From NCBI GenBank assembly GCA_017549805.1, contig JAFYNJ010000010.1:62001-126000 (forward strand): a stretch of 64,000 bases of DNA, written 5' to 3'. The DNA comes from Bacteroidales bacterium. GTDB taxonomy: Bacteria; Bacteroidota; Bacteroidia; Bacteroidales; F082. The position numbers were made by a program, and so were the translations under genes. The notes below the pieces were generated by a model that saw only the letters and a list, made by a program, of their open reading frames with translations, was not told the DNA's origin and ran no database searches. Positions 1 to 8,416 of this stretch are shown here, piece after piece. Each line of letters opens with the position of its first letter. Positions within the stretch are counted from its first letter, which is position 1.

Positions 1-2
1 AT

Positions 3-311
3 GGTGCCGATAGTCGTGGCTATTTCATTTGCCACGACGTCGCCTTCAAGCCCACCGAGAAGCCTTATTCGCTCACCTTTCGCTATGCCTTGTTCAGCAG
101 CGACGACTATTACAGCCGCATCACCCTGTATGAAAACGATGTGCTGGGCGCCTTCAGCATTCCCAGCCTCAGCGGTCTCGGTACAAGGGTTTATCTCCTT
201 GGCAAGATCAAGTTGTTTGGCAGTTTCAGCCTCTATTCACGAATGGGGTTTTCCTTCCTTCAGGACGAGACCAAGACCGATTTGAAGGTCGAGGTGATTT
301 GGAAGGGATAA
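3..311 (+). CDS. C-terminal end of an outer-membrane beta-barrel-like protein (partial)
   Basis: The frame is open from the window edge to a TAA at 309-311, so only about 102 C-terminal residues are present. They alternate polar and aromatic/hydrophobic residues (SLTFRYALFSS, SRITLYENDVLG, VYLLGKIKLFG, KVEVIWKG), as expected for amphipathic beta strands of an outer-membrane barrel. Similar endings are known in Bacteroidota helix-hairpin-helix/barrel proteins, but the diagnostic N-terminal part lies outside the window. The family is therefore an inference from a weak resemblance. Confidence 0.55.
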   Translation, partial: GADSRGYFICHDVAFKPTEKPYSLTFRYALFSSDDYYSRITLYENDVLGAFSIPSLSGLGTRVYLLGKIKLFGSFSLYSRMGFSFLQDETKTDLKVEVIWKG

Positions 312-377
312 TTATGAGGCATGAGACTTGCGAAAAACCCTATTGTTTACTATTTTTGCGTTTGAAATCGTTGTGCT

Positions 378-545
378 ATGAAAAAGTTCTTCAAAAAAAC
401 CTGGTTTTGGATGGTTTCGGGAATAGCCATGCTTCTTGGAACAATCTTCCAATCCTGCTCAGACATCTCCACCTTGTATGGGCCACCGAAGGTTTACGGT
501 CCCCCACCGCCAGAGATGCCGAATGACACGATTCCAGGGGACTAG
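378..545 (+). CDS. Tiny proline-rich lipoprotein with a YGPP repeat
   Basis: A 55-residue ORF starting MKKFFKKTWFWM, with a hydrophobic signal segment and a lipobox-like Cys (TIFQSCSD, Cys27). The mature part is only about 28 residues and carries LYGPPKVYGPPPPEMPND, a duplicated YGPP motif. It begins 66 nt after the barrel gene and is followed by a terminator. Short Bacteroidota lipoproteins with YGPP-type tails are known, some discussed near radical SAM enzymes, but no radical SAM gene is visible here. The function is unknown. The start, signal and stop fit together well, so I believe it is translated. Confidence 0.6.
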   Translation: MKKFFKKTWFWMVSGIAMLLGTIFQSCSDISTLYGPPKVYGPPPPEMPNDTIPGD

Positions 546-580
546 AAGTGATGTAAACTCCCCTTGTTTTGAGAAAAAGA

Positions 581-615
581 AAGGCCCTGAAATAATCATT
601 TTTCAGGGCTTTTCT
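581..615 (+). terminator. Rho-independent terminator
   Basis: GCCCTGAA at 584-591 pairs with TTCAGGGC at 602-609 across a short loop and is followed by TTTTCT. An A-rich stretch on the left flank means it could also terminate the minus-strand gene at 618-899. It closes the unit containing the small lipoprotein. Confidence 0.8.
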
Positions 616-617
616 CA

Positions 618-899
618 TCATTCTAAAATTTCCCTAAGAATTCTGCATGTTTCACGTTGAAATTCTAAACGGTCATACCTTTCACCACCACACAACATGC
701 AACTGCAAGGAGTTCCTGTGGTTTTGTACACTTGAGCCCAATGCTCTTTGGCCAATTCGAACCAATGCAATGGTCTTTTGTATTCCATTGTCCTATGGTC
801 GAAATAACCATTGTCAAACGATGCGTAATAAACCATACGCTTCTTAAACACGCGAAAGCCTTGCTCTCGACGCCAAAGTTTTGTTCTTTTTTCCGACAT
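618..899 (-). CDS. Small conserved-looking protein with a CSCxxC motif
   Basis: A 93-residue basic and aromatic protein (MSEKRTKLWRREQGFRVFKK). A C-terminal cluster, TPCSCMLCGG followed by ERYDRLEFQRE, could bind a metal. The reading frame opens at a TTG (908), but the ATG at 899 is the better start. Short proteins with a PCSCxMC-x3-R signature are common and uncharacterised in Bacteroidota and other phyla. It reads away from the CRISPR array and is not obviously part of the Cas system. Function unknown. Confidence 0.6.
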   Translation of the reverse strand: MSEKRTKLWRREQGFRVFKKRMVYYASFDNGYFDHRTMEYKRPLHWFELAKEHWAQVYKTTGTPCSCMLCGGERYDRLEFQRETCRILREILE

Positions 900-1097
900 C
901 TTTATCAATTTGAAGAATTAGGTGAAAGAACATTGCTTTGTTAACGAAAGATGTAAAGCTTCTTTTCATATGGTAGCGCTCTTTTATATCGAAGTCACAA
1001 TAATCATTTTCCCAACTGCAAAGTTATTAAAATAACGACCAATTGCAAAAACATGCACATCCTTCGATAACAACTGAATCAAAGATTTGGTTTACTT
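900..1097. other. Non-coding AT-rich stretch upstream of the CRISPR array
   Basis: About 200 bp without a convincing gene lies between the small Cys-motif protein and the first repeat. It is on the upstream side if crRNAs are read on the plus strand, so it sits in the leader position. I see no strong independent promoter in it. The repeats carry their own promoter (see separate entry), so a classical leader promoter may not be required, although new-spacer integration would still be expected at this end. Confidence 0.45.
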
Positions 1098-1605
1098 GTT
1101 GTGAATTGCTTTCATTTATCGTAACTTTGCTCTTTGAAAACAGCTTGTGACGATCGAGACCACCACAATAAATAGTTGTGAATTGCTTTCATTTATCGTA
1201 ACTTTGCTCTTTGAAAACAGCTACCTCAATTCAGAATAGCAGGAGACATCTGTTGTGAATTGCTTTCATTTATCGTAACTTTGCTCTTTGAAAACAGCCC
1301 GATCGACGATGTGATCACTTACAAGGCGTTGTGAATTGCTTTCATTTATCGTAACTTTGCTCTTTGAAAACAGCTTGAACGTTTCCGCGCCGAAGATGCT
1401 GCATGTTGTGAATTGCTTTCATTTATCGTAACTTTGCTCTTTGAAAACAGCGTCTGCCACCTTTAGCCGCTCCACGTCCGCGTTGTGAATTGCTTTCATT
1501 TATCGTAACTTTGCTCTTTGAAAACAGCCGAACACCTTTTTCGTTACATCGAAGGCCTGTTGTGAATTGCTTTCATTTATCGTAACTTTGCTCTTTGAAA
1601 ACAGC
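1098..1605 (+). CRISPR. Type II-C CRISPR array, 7 identical 47-bp repeats and 6 spacers
   Basis: Repeats begin at 1098, 1175, 1252, 1328, 1405, 1482 and 1559. All seven look identical: 47 nt, beginning GTTGTGAATTGCTTTC and ending CTTTGAAAACAGC. Five spacers are 30 nt and the third is 29 nt. Long GTTGTG...ACAGC repeats are typical of Bacteroidota type II-C loci. Pairing of the repeat 5' half with the tracrRNA anti-repeat at 7084-7105 sets the crRNA direction to plus, convergent with the cas genes. No spacer matches the rest of the window by eye. The absence of repeat decay suggests recent activity. Confidence 0.98.
1099..1129 (+). promoter_or_regulatory. Promoter embedded in each CRISPR repeat (first repeat shown)
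   Basis: Within the repeat, TTG (repeat nt 2-4) lies 20 nt upstream of TAACTTTG (repeat nt 25-32). This matches the Bacteroidota sigma-factor consensus of a -33 TTG/TTTG and a -7 TAnnTTTG with 19-21 nt between. Initiation would fall in the last 10 nt of the repeat, so each spacer could be transcribed from its own promoter. The same element recurs in all seven repeats. Confidence 0.6.
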
Positions 1606-1654
1606 ACAATCTTCATAAAACAAAGAGTATCAACAACTTAAAAGCTGTTTTTGA

Positions 1655-1687
1655 AATAAAAAATCCCGCTCTTTCGAGCGAGATTTT
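1655..1687 (-). terminator. Terminator of the cas operon
   Basis: Arms at 1662-1671 and 1676-1685 enclose a 4-nt loop. Read on the minus strand the stem is complete with one G-U pair and is followed by a six-T run. On the plus strand the same position is a C-A mismatch. This favours termination of the minus-strand cas9-cas1-cas2 transcript, though it may also stop array transcription. Confidence 0.75.
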
Positions 1688-1713
1688 CTATTGTTAGGTA
1701 TCGTTTTTCCCAT

Positions 1714-2049
<336 letters not shown>

Positions 2050-2961
2050 TCATTGCATTTCCGGATATACAATCTTTCGCAACTCCCCCGAATAGCATTT
2101 GGCCAACGAAGCTGTCGTTTGGGTAACCGCAACCATTAGCGGGCTGCGCTGTCCATTAATCTGAACCTCTCTAACCGGAATAACCAACAGCTGTTTTTTT
2201 ATTTCAGTAGTCAGTTCGTCACAGTCAATGCCACTCTGTATTATTTCAGCCACCACTTCATCCACATACGGCCGGTAAGGTTCCATAACATCATCCGCCA
2301 AGCAATAGGCATTGTACCGATTATGGTGATGAATGCCCAATGTGGGCAACAATCCACTAGCCACAAGCGCACGAGCAACCACAGCACGAAGAATAGCGTA
2401 ACCATAATTCAGAAGATTGTTAGGTGCTTCTCCTTCCCTGTCACGTTTGAAAACCTCATCATTCGGAAACATGTATTTCCAATAATACGCAGCAGCGCGA
2501 CCTTCAAGATTCTCACTATCGCCACTTTTCACATCATTGGCCCAAGCCATCATACACCGATTCTCGGTGTGGTATAAACGCTTCAAAAGAACGCCTTGAT
2601 TACGTATCTTGGCCTGAACCGTCTGTTGCCAAAGTTGTTTTTTCAACGGCAATGACGCTTCAATTTGCTGAGCAAAGCGTTCACTCTGAAGGGTATGACC
2701 TTCCAATGGCAGCAACAAACCCGTTGGCATGTGCTTTTCGTTGCAGGTGATTACTGCACTATTGTTCTTCAGCAACGCATCCATTGCCCCATTGGTGATG
2801 GTGATTTGTCGATCTTCAAGCACCACCACACCGACATCCTCGATGGGAATTGTTTTTACCACCTCTTCTTGTGTTTGAGCATCGGTCAACTTAACAAAAA
2901 GTTGCTCATTACGCAAAGAAAGATAGGCGGGATTGCTGAAAAAAAGTGTGCGCTTAATCAT
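2050..2961 (-). CDS. cas1: CRISPR-associated integrase Cas1 (type II)
   Basis: A 303-residue Cas1. The catalytic residues expected for type II Cas1 are visible: Glu153 in LEGRAAAYYW, His212 in GIHHHNRYN and Glu227 in LADDVMEPYRP. It catalyses spacer integration at the leader end with Cas2. It begins 18 nt after the cas9 stop, and the cas9-cas1-cas2 order without csn2 or cas4 defines subtype II-C. No damage is visible. Confidence 0.98.
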   Translation of the reverse strand: MIKRTLFFSNPAYLSLRNEQLFVKLTDAQTQEEVVKTIPIEDVGVVVLEDRQITITNGAMDALLKNNSAVITCNEKHMPTGLLLPLEGHTLQSERFAQQIEASLPLKKQLWQQTVQAKIRNQGVLLKRLYHTENRCMMAWANDVKSGDSENLEGRAAAYYWKYMFPNDEVFKRDREGEAPNNLLNYGYAILRAVVARALVASGLLPTLGIHHHNRYNAYCLADDVMEPYRPYVDEVVAEIIQSGIDCDELTTEIKKQLLVIPVREVQINGQRSPLMVAVTQTTASLAKCYSGELRKIVYPEMQ

Positions 2962-2979
2962 AGTTCCTCCACTTGATAT

Positions 2980-5900
2980 TTAGTATTCTCCAATTGATAC
3001 AATCTTTCCAATGTGGTTGATTCGAACCTTTACAATATTAGAAAGGCTATCTGCATTTCTAATTCTTTTCCATGTAATATCACGTAATGGAGTTTTCTCA
3101 TCTACAACAGTTTCAAGATGATGCCTAAAATAATAGTCCTTTGTTGCCATTTTCTGCACCCTAAACAAATTCGGACTAATCACTGCATAATTCGCTGGAT
3201 TCTTATACCAGGCTTCGTCATAATCCAGAGGATTGAACTCCATATTACCCTTATCATCATATTTTGGGAATACGAAATATTCATTCTGTTTCATGGTAAA
3301 CAAGAATTGCCAGCCTTCCTCTCTCTTGAATTCCCTGTCAATAATTGGAATCCCTTGTATGGCTCTTGAGGTTGCCTCGTAGAATGAGACGATGTTCTCA
3401 TCTAACTCATATTGGGGCTCTCCATTGTCATCCACTATTTGTTGCCCGTTCTTGTCCAACCTCGGCTTTCGATAAATGGCCACATGATGGTTATTGCCTG
3501 TGTTAACAAAGTCTACAGGCTGCATTTTTCCATTTTCATCCAATACCAGATTACCATCCTTGTCGCGTTTGTCATGCAACGATTCCGCGTTGCTGATGCC
3601 TGTAATCGTCACTCGCTTAATGGCTATACCCTTCTCCTTGTTCAACCAAATTGGGTTGTCTTCGAGGTTGACGAAAGCCTTTTTGGGGTCGCCGCCATAT
3701 TCGTCCAACCTGGCTTGCAAGATTTGGCGGATATGGATATCGACCACTTTATCCAGTTTAAGATCAGGCGTGACTTCTTTACGAATCGTATAGATGGTCT
3801 CAAAGCCAACCGTTTTCACCTTATTCTTCACCTTGACCACATACCGTTTTGAGCTTCCATACACTGTCTCCAAATGCAATTGCCCTCGTGGAGTCAATTG
3901 TAATTTGCGGTTCTTTCCGGTCTTGTTCTTTGTAACGTTGACATTTTGCGTCACCACTTTGTTCTTGGCCTTGATTGAAACCAATATCTCATCAAGTTTT
4001 CGTTTGGCCTCTGCCCTGAACTCTTCCAAGGGCATAGGCGGATTGAAGCGTAGCTTTCCATGACTATCGCGATGAAGCTCCTTTTTCTCAATCCCATACA
4101 CTGAGGACGCTTTGTCTTCACGTGCGTTCAGGTTGTTCAGATATTGGATATAACTGCGTTTTGTAAACGCAATGGTAAGTGCATCCATTGCATGATGGCG
4201 ATGGTCGTTACGTTTCGTCCAATCCTTGATGCGACGTATCCGTTGCCCATCACGACCCTCAATTATCTCCGTAAGACCCAATCGGTTGTATTTGTCCCAA
4301 TTTAGTTCCTGCATCACATCCACTAGTTGCCAGTCTTCGCGTAAACGGTCGGTGATACTACCCGTTGTGGGGACAACAAAGCGTACAAGTCCCTCCAGTA
4401 TCTCACGCGCTTTTTTTGCGATGTATTGAGAATCGCGCAAATCACGATTGATAAAGCCACTAGGAATATCGGCTTCTTTCATCAGCAGTTTGTCTCGTTT
4501 GGTCTTTGAGATCACATTATTCTTAAACAAGTTCTCTACCCGGCTCTTGTATTCCATCGTCCCTTGCCCGCCGTATTTTTCTTCCACAAAATCGAGCGCA
4601 GTTGAGTTTCCCTTGTCGATGTTGACTTGGCGAACCTCCAAGGTCTTATTCGAGAACGAATCGTCAAACAGTTTGGCCTGCGGGATGATATGTTCAATGT
4701 CAAACTCTTTACTAAACAGTTTCTCGCGAGGGATATAAGTATTTGAATAAAGGGTCTTATAGCCGTTGAGTTTCAATTCCTCATACAATTTATATCTGAT
4801 GATATCATTGCGGCTCACGTGTGTAAGATTGAAAGGTTCTGCCTGCAATACTTTGACATGTTCTTCGTGTAGTCTAGTGGTTTGATTGATTGACTTGGTC
4901 AACTCCTCACGTTCCTTTGCCGACTTTTTCAACTCACGAGCCAACTCTATACGAATCTCGTCAGGCTTGCCATATTCATCAATAATGGCGTTTACCACAT
5001 TGACCATCTGGTTCAAGATCTTTTCCACGACGGGGTTACGCAAGCTGTTTCGTGGCAAAAGGTCGAGTTTGTCTTTCAGCACTTTGTTGGCAATCTCCTC
5101 TTTAGTAAGCGAGTTCTTTGAATGTCTGTAACCCGCATATTCGCACGCTACACTATAGTCCAATCCGTCTTTCAGGTGAGGCAGAATCTTGCGAATAGCT
5201 TTGCTGCTCAGGCTACCATAATCTTCAGGGAACACCACCCCGGCTAACACCGTGGCGTATTCTTTATCAAAACCGTATGCGTCAGAAAGTTTCTCAATCA
5301 ACTTTTGATTGCCAAGTTCCGACTTGTCGCCTTCATACGAGTACAGCAAATGCCAGAGTTTGAACATGGGCTGATGCTCAAACGCCTTCCCTTCCAGACT
5401 GGGATCAAATTTCAAAATGTCGGTATTGAATCCCAAACCGGCAAACACCTCTGAAACAATCTCAACGGCCTTTATCGCAGGGATTTTCGAGAAATCGTAT
5501 TCGCCGTGTCCACTCATCTCGATGATGGTTTGATAGGCTTTGAATAGGGCTGCCTGGGTCTTATTCCCTTCCAAATCCTTATAGTTTATTTCGATGCCTT
5601 TCTGGTTGCCATACAAAAGCCTTATCACTTCAGCTTTCGACATCTTTTCTTTATAATTCAGTTCAGCAAACAGTTTCTCTTTCTCCTCTTGAAACAGGAA
5701 ACGCTTTCCCTCCTGTTCGCTGATCACCTGAATATTGTTTAGTATCTGCCAAATCTTGAACTCCTGGAACAAAGGCGACGATTTCGGGCATACGCGTAAG
5801 CCAATGGTCTTGATCTTCTTTTTTCCATCAATTTCCACTTCAATCTGTCGGCTTTCGAACTCACAGAACGATATCAACCCCTTTTGCGACTTCAACGGTC

Positions 5901-6996
5901 GCTGATAGAAAACCACGATGTCACGAATCTCCTTCTTCAAGTCCTGAGTGAGTTCAGGATGATATTTTGCCTGTGTTTCCCAGATGGTTTCGAATTCATT
6001 CAAATAATCCTGGCGGTAAAACACCTGGTTCTTCAAGCTATAGTTAGGATTATTATCCAGTTGGGCCATTTGGTATTGTCCCACAGTCTGCTTATTGAAA
6101 TATAGCGCTTTACTCCTATCACTGATGTTTCCAAGATATCCGCTTGCGTTATTGATTTGTCCGTTGATCTCTTGTAGGACTACTGCCAATTGCTCTAAAT
6201 CAAGTTTTTCAGAAAGTGCTGCACAGCGCCATTGATAGTTTTCCTTCTTCAAATCATAGCCCTTTGTTGCTCGCTTTGTCCCGACGATATGAGTATGTTT
6301 GGAAAAAATAGCCCAAGTTTGAGTCTTGTTTTTGCCATGAAGTTCCTCCTTCAGTTCGTCCGACAACAGTTCGGGATAACATTGCTTTTGAGCATTCCAC
6401 ACCTTATCAAATTCAGATTGCAGATCTGAACGGTAGAAATCAGGCAGATACTTCTTTCCACTTTGAAGCAACTGAAACGAGAGCTGACCAGGGGTAAGAT
6501 TCACTTCATACAGGCGTTTTGCAATCTCCATCCCATCAATCAACTGACCTTCTTCGGTCGATTTGGCCTTACGACTGCTTTTGTAGCCACGCTTCTTATT
6601 GATCATCAATAAGACGCGGGCAAATTCTTTCAACGAAATCTCTTCGGTAGCCGCTTTAGCTCTCAAGCGACAGGTTTCAAAAGTGGTCCTGTTTCCATTT
6701 TCCGATAGGATAGAATCGTCATCAATGAAACCATTCTCTTTCAGCAATTCGATCAGATTCTCACGGCGAAGCTTGTAGCGCTGAAGATTCCGACGCATAC
6801 TTCTTTTCAATGTACGGTCGGCGTTCGTCGTAATGCTTTTCCCCTTTTCGAAATTCGACAACTCATCCACAGTTAAAGGGTTCACCCTCACGCCCAATTT
6901 CACAATTGATGACTTCTCTTCAGGGATTTCCGCTTCATTCACCACCGCCCAGCCGATGCTGTTGGTTCCCAAATCAAGACCTAATATCTTTTTCAT
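2980..6996 (-). CDS. cas9: Type II-C CRISPR effector nuclease Cas9
   Basis: A 1338-residue Cas9. RuvC-I is LGLDLGTNSIGWAVV with Asp8, followed by an arginine-rich bridge helix (RTLKRSMRRNLQRYKLRR). RuvC-II has Glu684 in RIELAREL. HNH has His769 in DIEHIIPQ. RuvC-III has His935 and Asp938 in HRHHAMDALT. All catalytic residues for cutting both DNA strands are present. It is long for subtype II-C, in line with the larger Bacteroidota forms. The frame extends upstream to a TTG at 7062, but ATG 6996 gives the canonical N-terminus and lies about 20 nt after a TATTTTTG promoter box. Confidence 0.98.
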   Translation of the reverse strand: MKKILGLDLGTNSIGWAVVNEAEIPEEKSSIVKLGVRVNPLTVDELSNFEKGKSITTNADRTLKRSMRRNLQRYKLRRENLIELLKENGFIDDDSILSENGNRTTFETCRLRAKAATEEISLKEFARVLLMINKKRGYKSSRKAKSTEEGQLIDGMEIAKRLYEVNLTPGQLSFQLLQSGKKYLPDFYRSDLQSEFDKVWNAQKQCYPELLSDELKEELHGKNKTQTWAIFSKHTHIVGTKRATKGYDLKKENYQWRCAALSEKLDLEQLAVVLQEINGQINNASGYLGNISDRSKALYFNKQTVGQYQMAQLDNNPNYSLKNQVFYRQDYLNEFETIWETQAKYHPELTQDLKKEIRDIVVFYQRPLKSQKGLISFCEFESRQIEVEIDGKKKIKTIGLRVCPKSSPLFQEFKIWQILNNIQVISEQEGKRFLFQEEKEKLFAELNYKEKMSKAEVIRLLYGNQKGIEINYKDLEGNKTQAALFKAYQTIIEMSGHGEYDFSKIPAIKAVEIVSEVFAGLGFNTDILKFDPSLEGKAFEHQPMFKLWHLLYSYEGDKSELGNQKLIEKLSDAYGFDKEYATVLAGVVFPEDYGSLSSKAIRKILPHLKDGLDYSVACEYAGYRHSKNSLTKEEIANKVLKDKLDLLPRNSLRNPVVEKILNQMVNVVNAIIDEYGKPDEIRIELARELKKSAKEREELTKSINQTTRLHEEHVKVLQAEPFNLTHVSRNDIIRYKLYEELKLNGYKTLYSNTYIPREKLFSKEFDIEHIIPQAKLFDDSFSNKTLEVRQVNIDKGNSTALDFVEEKYGGQGTMEYKSRVENLFKNNVISKTKRDKLLMKEADIPSGFINRDLRDSQYIAKKAREILEGLVRFVVPTTGSITDRLREDWQLVDVMQELNWDKYNRLGLTEIIEGRDGQRIRRIKDWTKRNDHRHHAMDALTIAFTKRSYIQYLNNLNAREDKASSVYGIEKKELHRDSHGKLRFNPPMPLEEFRAEAKRKLDEILVSIKAKNKVVTQNVNVTKNKTGKNRKLQLTPRGQLHLETVYGSSKRYVVKVKNKVKTVGFETIYTIRKEVTPDLKLDKVVDIHIRQILQARLDEYGGDPKKAFVNLEDNPIWLNKEKGIAIKRVTITGISNAESLHDKRDKDGNLVLDENGKMQPVDFVNTGNNHHVAIYRKPRLDKNGQQIVDDNGEPQYELDENIVSFYEATSRAIQGIPIIDREFKREEGWQFLFTMKQNEYFVFPKYDDKGNMEFNPLDYDEAWYKNPANYAVISPNLFRVQKMATKDYYFRHHLETVVDEKTPLRDITWKRIRNADSLSNIVKVRINHIGKIVSIGEY

Positions 6997-7022
6997 TGCA
7001 CTTCGATTTACTAATTCCTTGT

Positions 7023-7030
7023 CAAAAATA
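7023..7030 (-). promoter_or_regulatory. -7 box of the cas9 promoter
   Basis: TATTTTTG on the minus strand, matching TAnnTTTG. Initiation about 7 nt downstream leaves a leader of roughly 20 nt before the cas9 ATG. It lies about 40 bp from the divergent tracrRNA promoter, so the two RNAs share one control region. Confidence 0.6.
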
Positions 7031-7070
7031 ACTTTTTTTTGCTTACCACTCGCATTATTCAAAAAACATG

Positions 7071-7078
7071 TATATTTG
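7071..7078 (+). promoter_or_regulatory. -7 box of the tracrRNA promoter
   Basis: TATATTTG, matching TAnnTTTG, lies 6 nt before the start of the anti-repeat. I see no clear -33 element at the expected distance. Confidence 0.6.
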
Positions 7079-7082
7079 CAGC

Positions 7083-7165
7083 ACGATAATGAAGCAATTC
7101 ACAATAAGGATTATTCCGTTGTGAAAACATTTAAAACGGAGCGGCGAAAGTCGCTTCGTTTTTTT
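7083..7165 (+). ncRNA. tracrRNA
   Basis: An anti-repeat at about 7084-7105 (CGATAATGAAGCAATTCACA) is complementary to the first half of the CRISPR repeat, with a bulge. It is followed by AAGGATTATTCCGTTGTGAAAAC (7106-7128; nexus region). Last comes a strong hairpin whose arms ACGGAGCGGC and GTCGCTTCGT enclose a GAAA tetraloop, then a seven-T run at 7159-7165. It is transcribed divergently from cas9. It would pair with pre-crRNA to load Cas9 and direct RNase III processing. Length is about 80 nt. Confidence 0.93.
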
Positions 7166-7224
7166 ACAACCTGACATCTAGAACCACATCTCACGGTATA
7201 CCACCAGGCTCCACTCGATTACTT

Positions 7225-7325
7225 CTAAAATACAAACAACCGCCACTTAAAAAGCAGCGGTTGTCGTAGATTAAAAGTGAGCGTCCTATGGGTTGGATAC
7301 TCCCGCTGGTCTGCCTCAACTTTTC
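7225..7325 (-). ncRNA. Candidate small RNA beside the tracrRNA
   Basis: On the minus strand a TATTTTTG box (7330-7337) is followed by about 100 nt without an ORF. The stretch ends in a terminator-like hairpin (ACAACCGC at 7264-7257 pairing with GCGGTTGT at 7243-7236) and a T-rich tail. Internally GAG..CC/GG..CTC can form a second stem. The box and first bases (TTGTATTTTTGCATCGA) are the same as those opening the AbiF leader RNA at 50 kb, but no AbiF gene follows here. It lies between threonine aldolase and the tracrRNA/cas9 control region. Function unknown. Confidence 0.45.
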
Positions 7326-7374
7326 GATGCAAAAATACAACTAATTATTGAATTCGCAACAATTTTATTGAGAA

Positions 7375-8406
7375 TTATTGAGTCACCATCAACTCCCTCA
7401 ACTTCGCAACAAACCTTTCAATATCGGACGCCTGGGTGTCGAACGCGCACATCCACCTGACTACGTTGGCGTCTTCGTCCCAATCATAGAAGAAACAATA
7501 CTCCTGCAAAGCTTTCCATACCTGACGAGGCAACATGGCAAAGACACCATTGGCCTGGACGGGATAGACGATCTCCACGCCGGGGATGTCCTTCACCGAA
7601 TGATAGAGTAACTGCGCCATCCGATTGCTGTGCTCGGCATTGCGACGCCAGAGGTCGTTTTCGAAATAAGCGTCGAACTGGGCAGCAATGAAACGCATCT
7701 TCGAGCATAACTGCATGGCTTGCTTACGGCGGTATTTGAAGTCGGGACAAACATCAGGATTCAACAACACAACGGCCTCCCCCATCATCAGTCCATTCTT
7801 GGTGCCGCCAAACGAAACGGCATCCACGCCAAGGTCCGTAGTCATTTCCTTGAAGGAACAACCTAAAGCCACTGCGGCATTGCCCAGACGGGCACCGTCG
7901 ATATGGACATACATGTTGTATTCGCGAGCCAAGGCAACCAATGCCTTGATCTCATCAAGCGTATAAAGCGTTCCAAGTTCCGTGGGCTGGGTAATGGAAA
8001 TCAGCTTGGGCTGGGAATGGTGCTCAAAGCCAAAACCATGCAAACGAGTCTTTACCAACTCGGGCGTCAACTTGCCGTCGGGCGTATCGACGGTCAACAA
8101 ACGGCAACCTACGATGCGTTGTGGCGCTCCGCACTCATCCACGTTGATGTGGGCAGTCTCGGCACAAACTACGGCTTCATGGGAATGCACCATGGCATCG
8201 ATGCACAAGGTGTTGCATCCCGTGCCGTTGAAGGCAAAGAACACCCTCGCCTGCTCGCCAAACTGCTCACGAAATCTCCGCTCGGTAGCGGCACAATACT
8301 CGTCATCACCATAGGCCAAGGCATGCTCCTGATTCACGCGCATGATAGCCTCCAAAACCTCCGGACACACGCCCGAATGGTTATCGCTTCCAAATCCTCT
8401 TTTCAT
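7375..8406 (-). CDS. ltaE: Low-specificity L-threonine aldolase
   Basis: A 343-residue PLP-dependent fold-type I enzyme that cleaves L-threonine/allo-threonine to glycine and acetaldehyde. The PLP-binding Lys203 is in SFGGTKNGL and the cofactor-ring Asp170 is in VHIDGARLGNA. The N-terminus (GSDNHSGVCPEVLEAI) matches the family. It starts 10 nt after the cytochrome c assembly gene ends, so the two are probably co-transcribed although functionally unrelated. Confidence 0.93.
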   Translation of the reverse strand: MKRGFGSDNHSGVCPEVLEAIMRVNQEHALAYGDDEYCAATERRFREQFGEQARVFFAFNGTGCNTLCIDAMVHSHEAVVCAETAHINVDECGAPQRIVGCRLLTVDTPDGKLTPELVKTRLHGFGFEHHSQPKLISITQPTELGTLYTLDEIKALVALAREYNMYVHIDGARLGNAAVALGCSFKEMTTDLGVDAVSFGGTKNGLMMGEAVVLLNPDVCPDFKYRRKQAMQLCSKMRFIAAQFDAYFENDLWRRNAEHSNRMAQLLYHSVKDIPGVEIVYPVQANGVFAMLPRQVWKALQEYCFFYDWDEDANVVRWMCAFDTQASDIERFVAKLRELMVTQ

Positions 8407-8416
8407 TTCCGATGGT

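Noticed and set aside
6994..7062. N-terminal extension of Cas9 to a TTG codon
   Set aside because: It would begin inside the divergent promoter region, upstream of the TATTTTTG box for cas9; ATG 6996 gives the conserved RuvC-I start.
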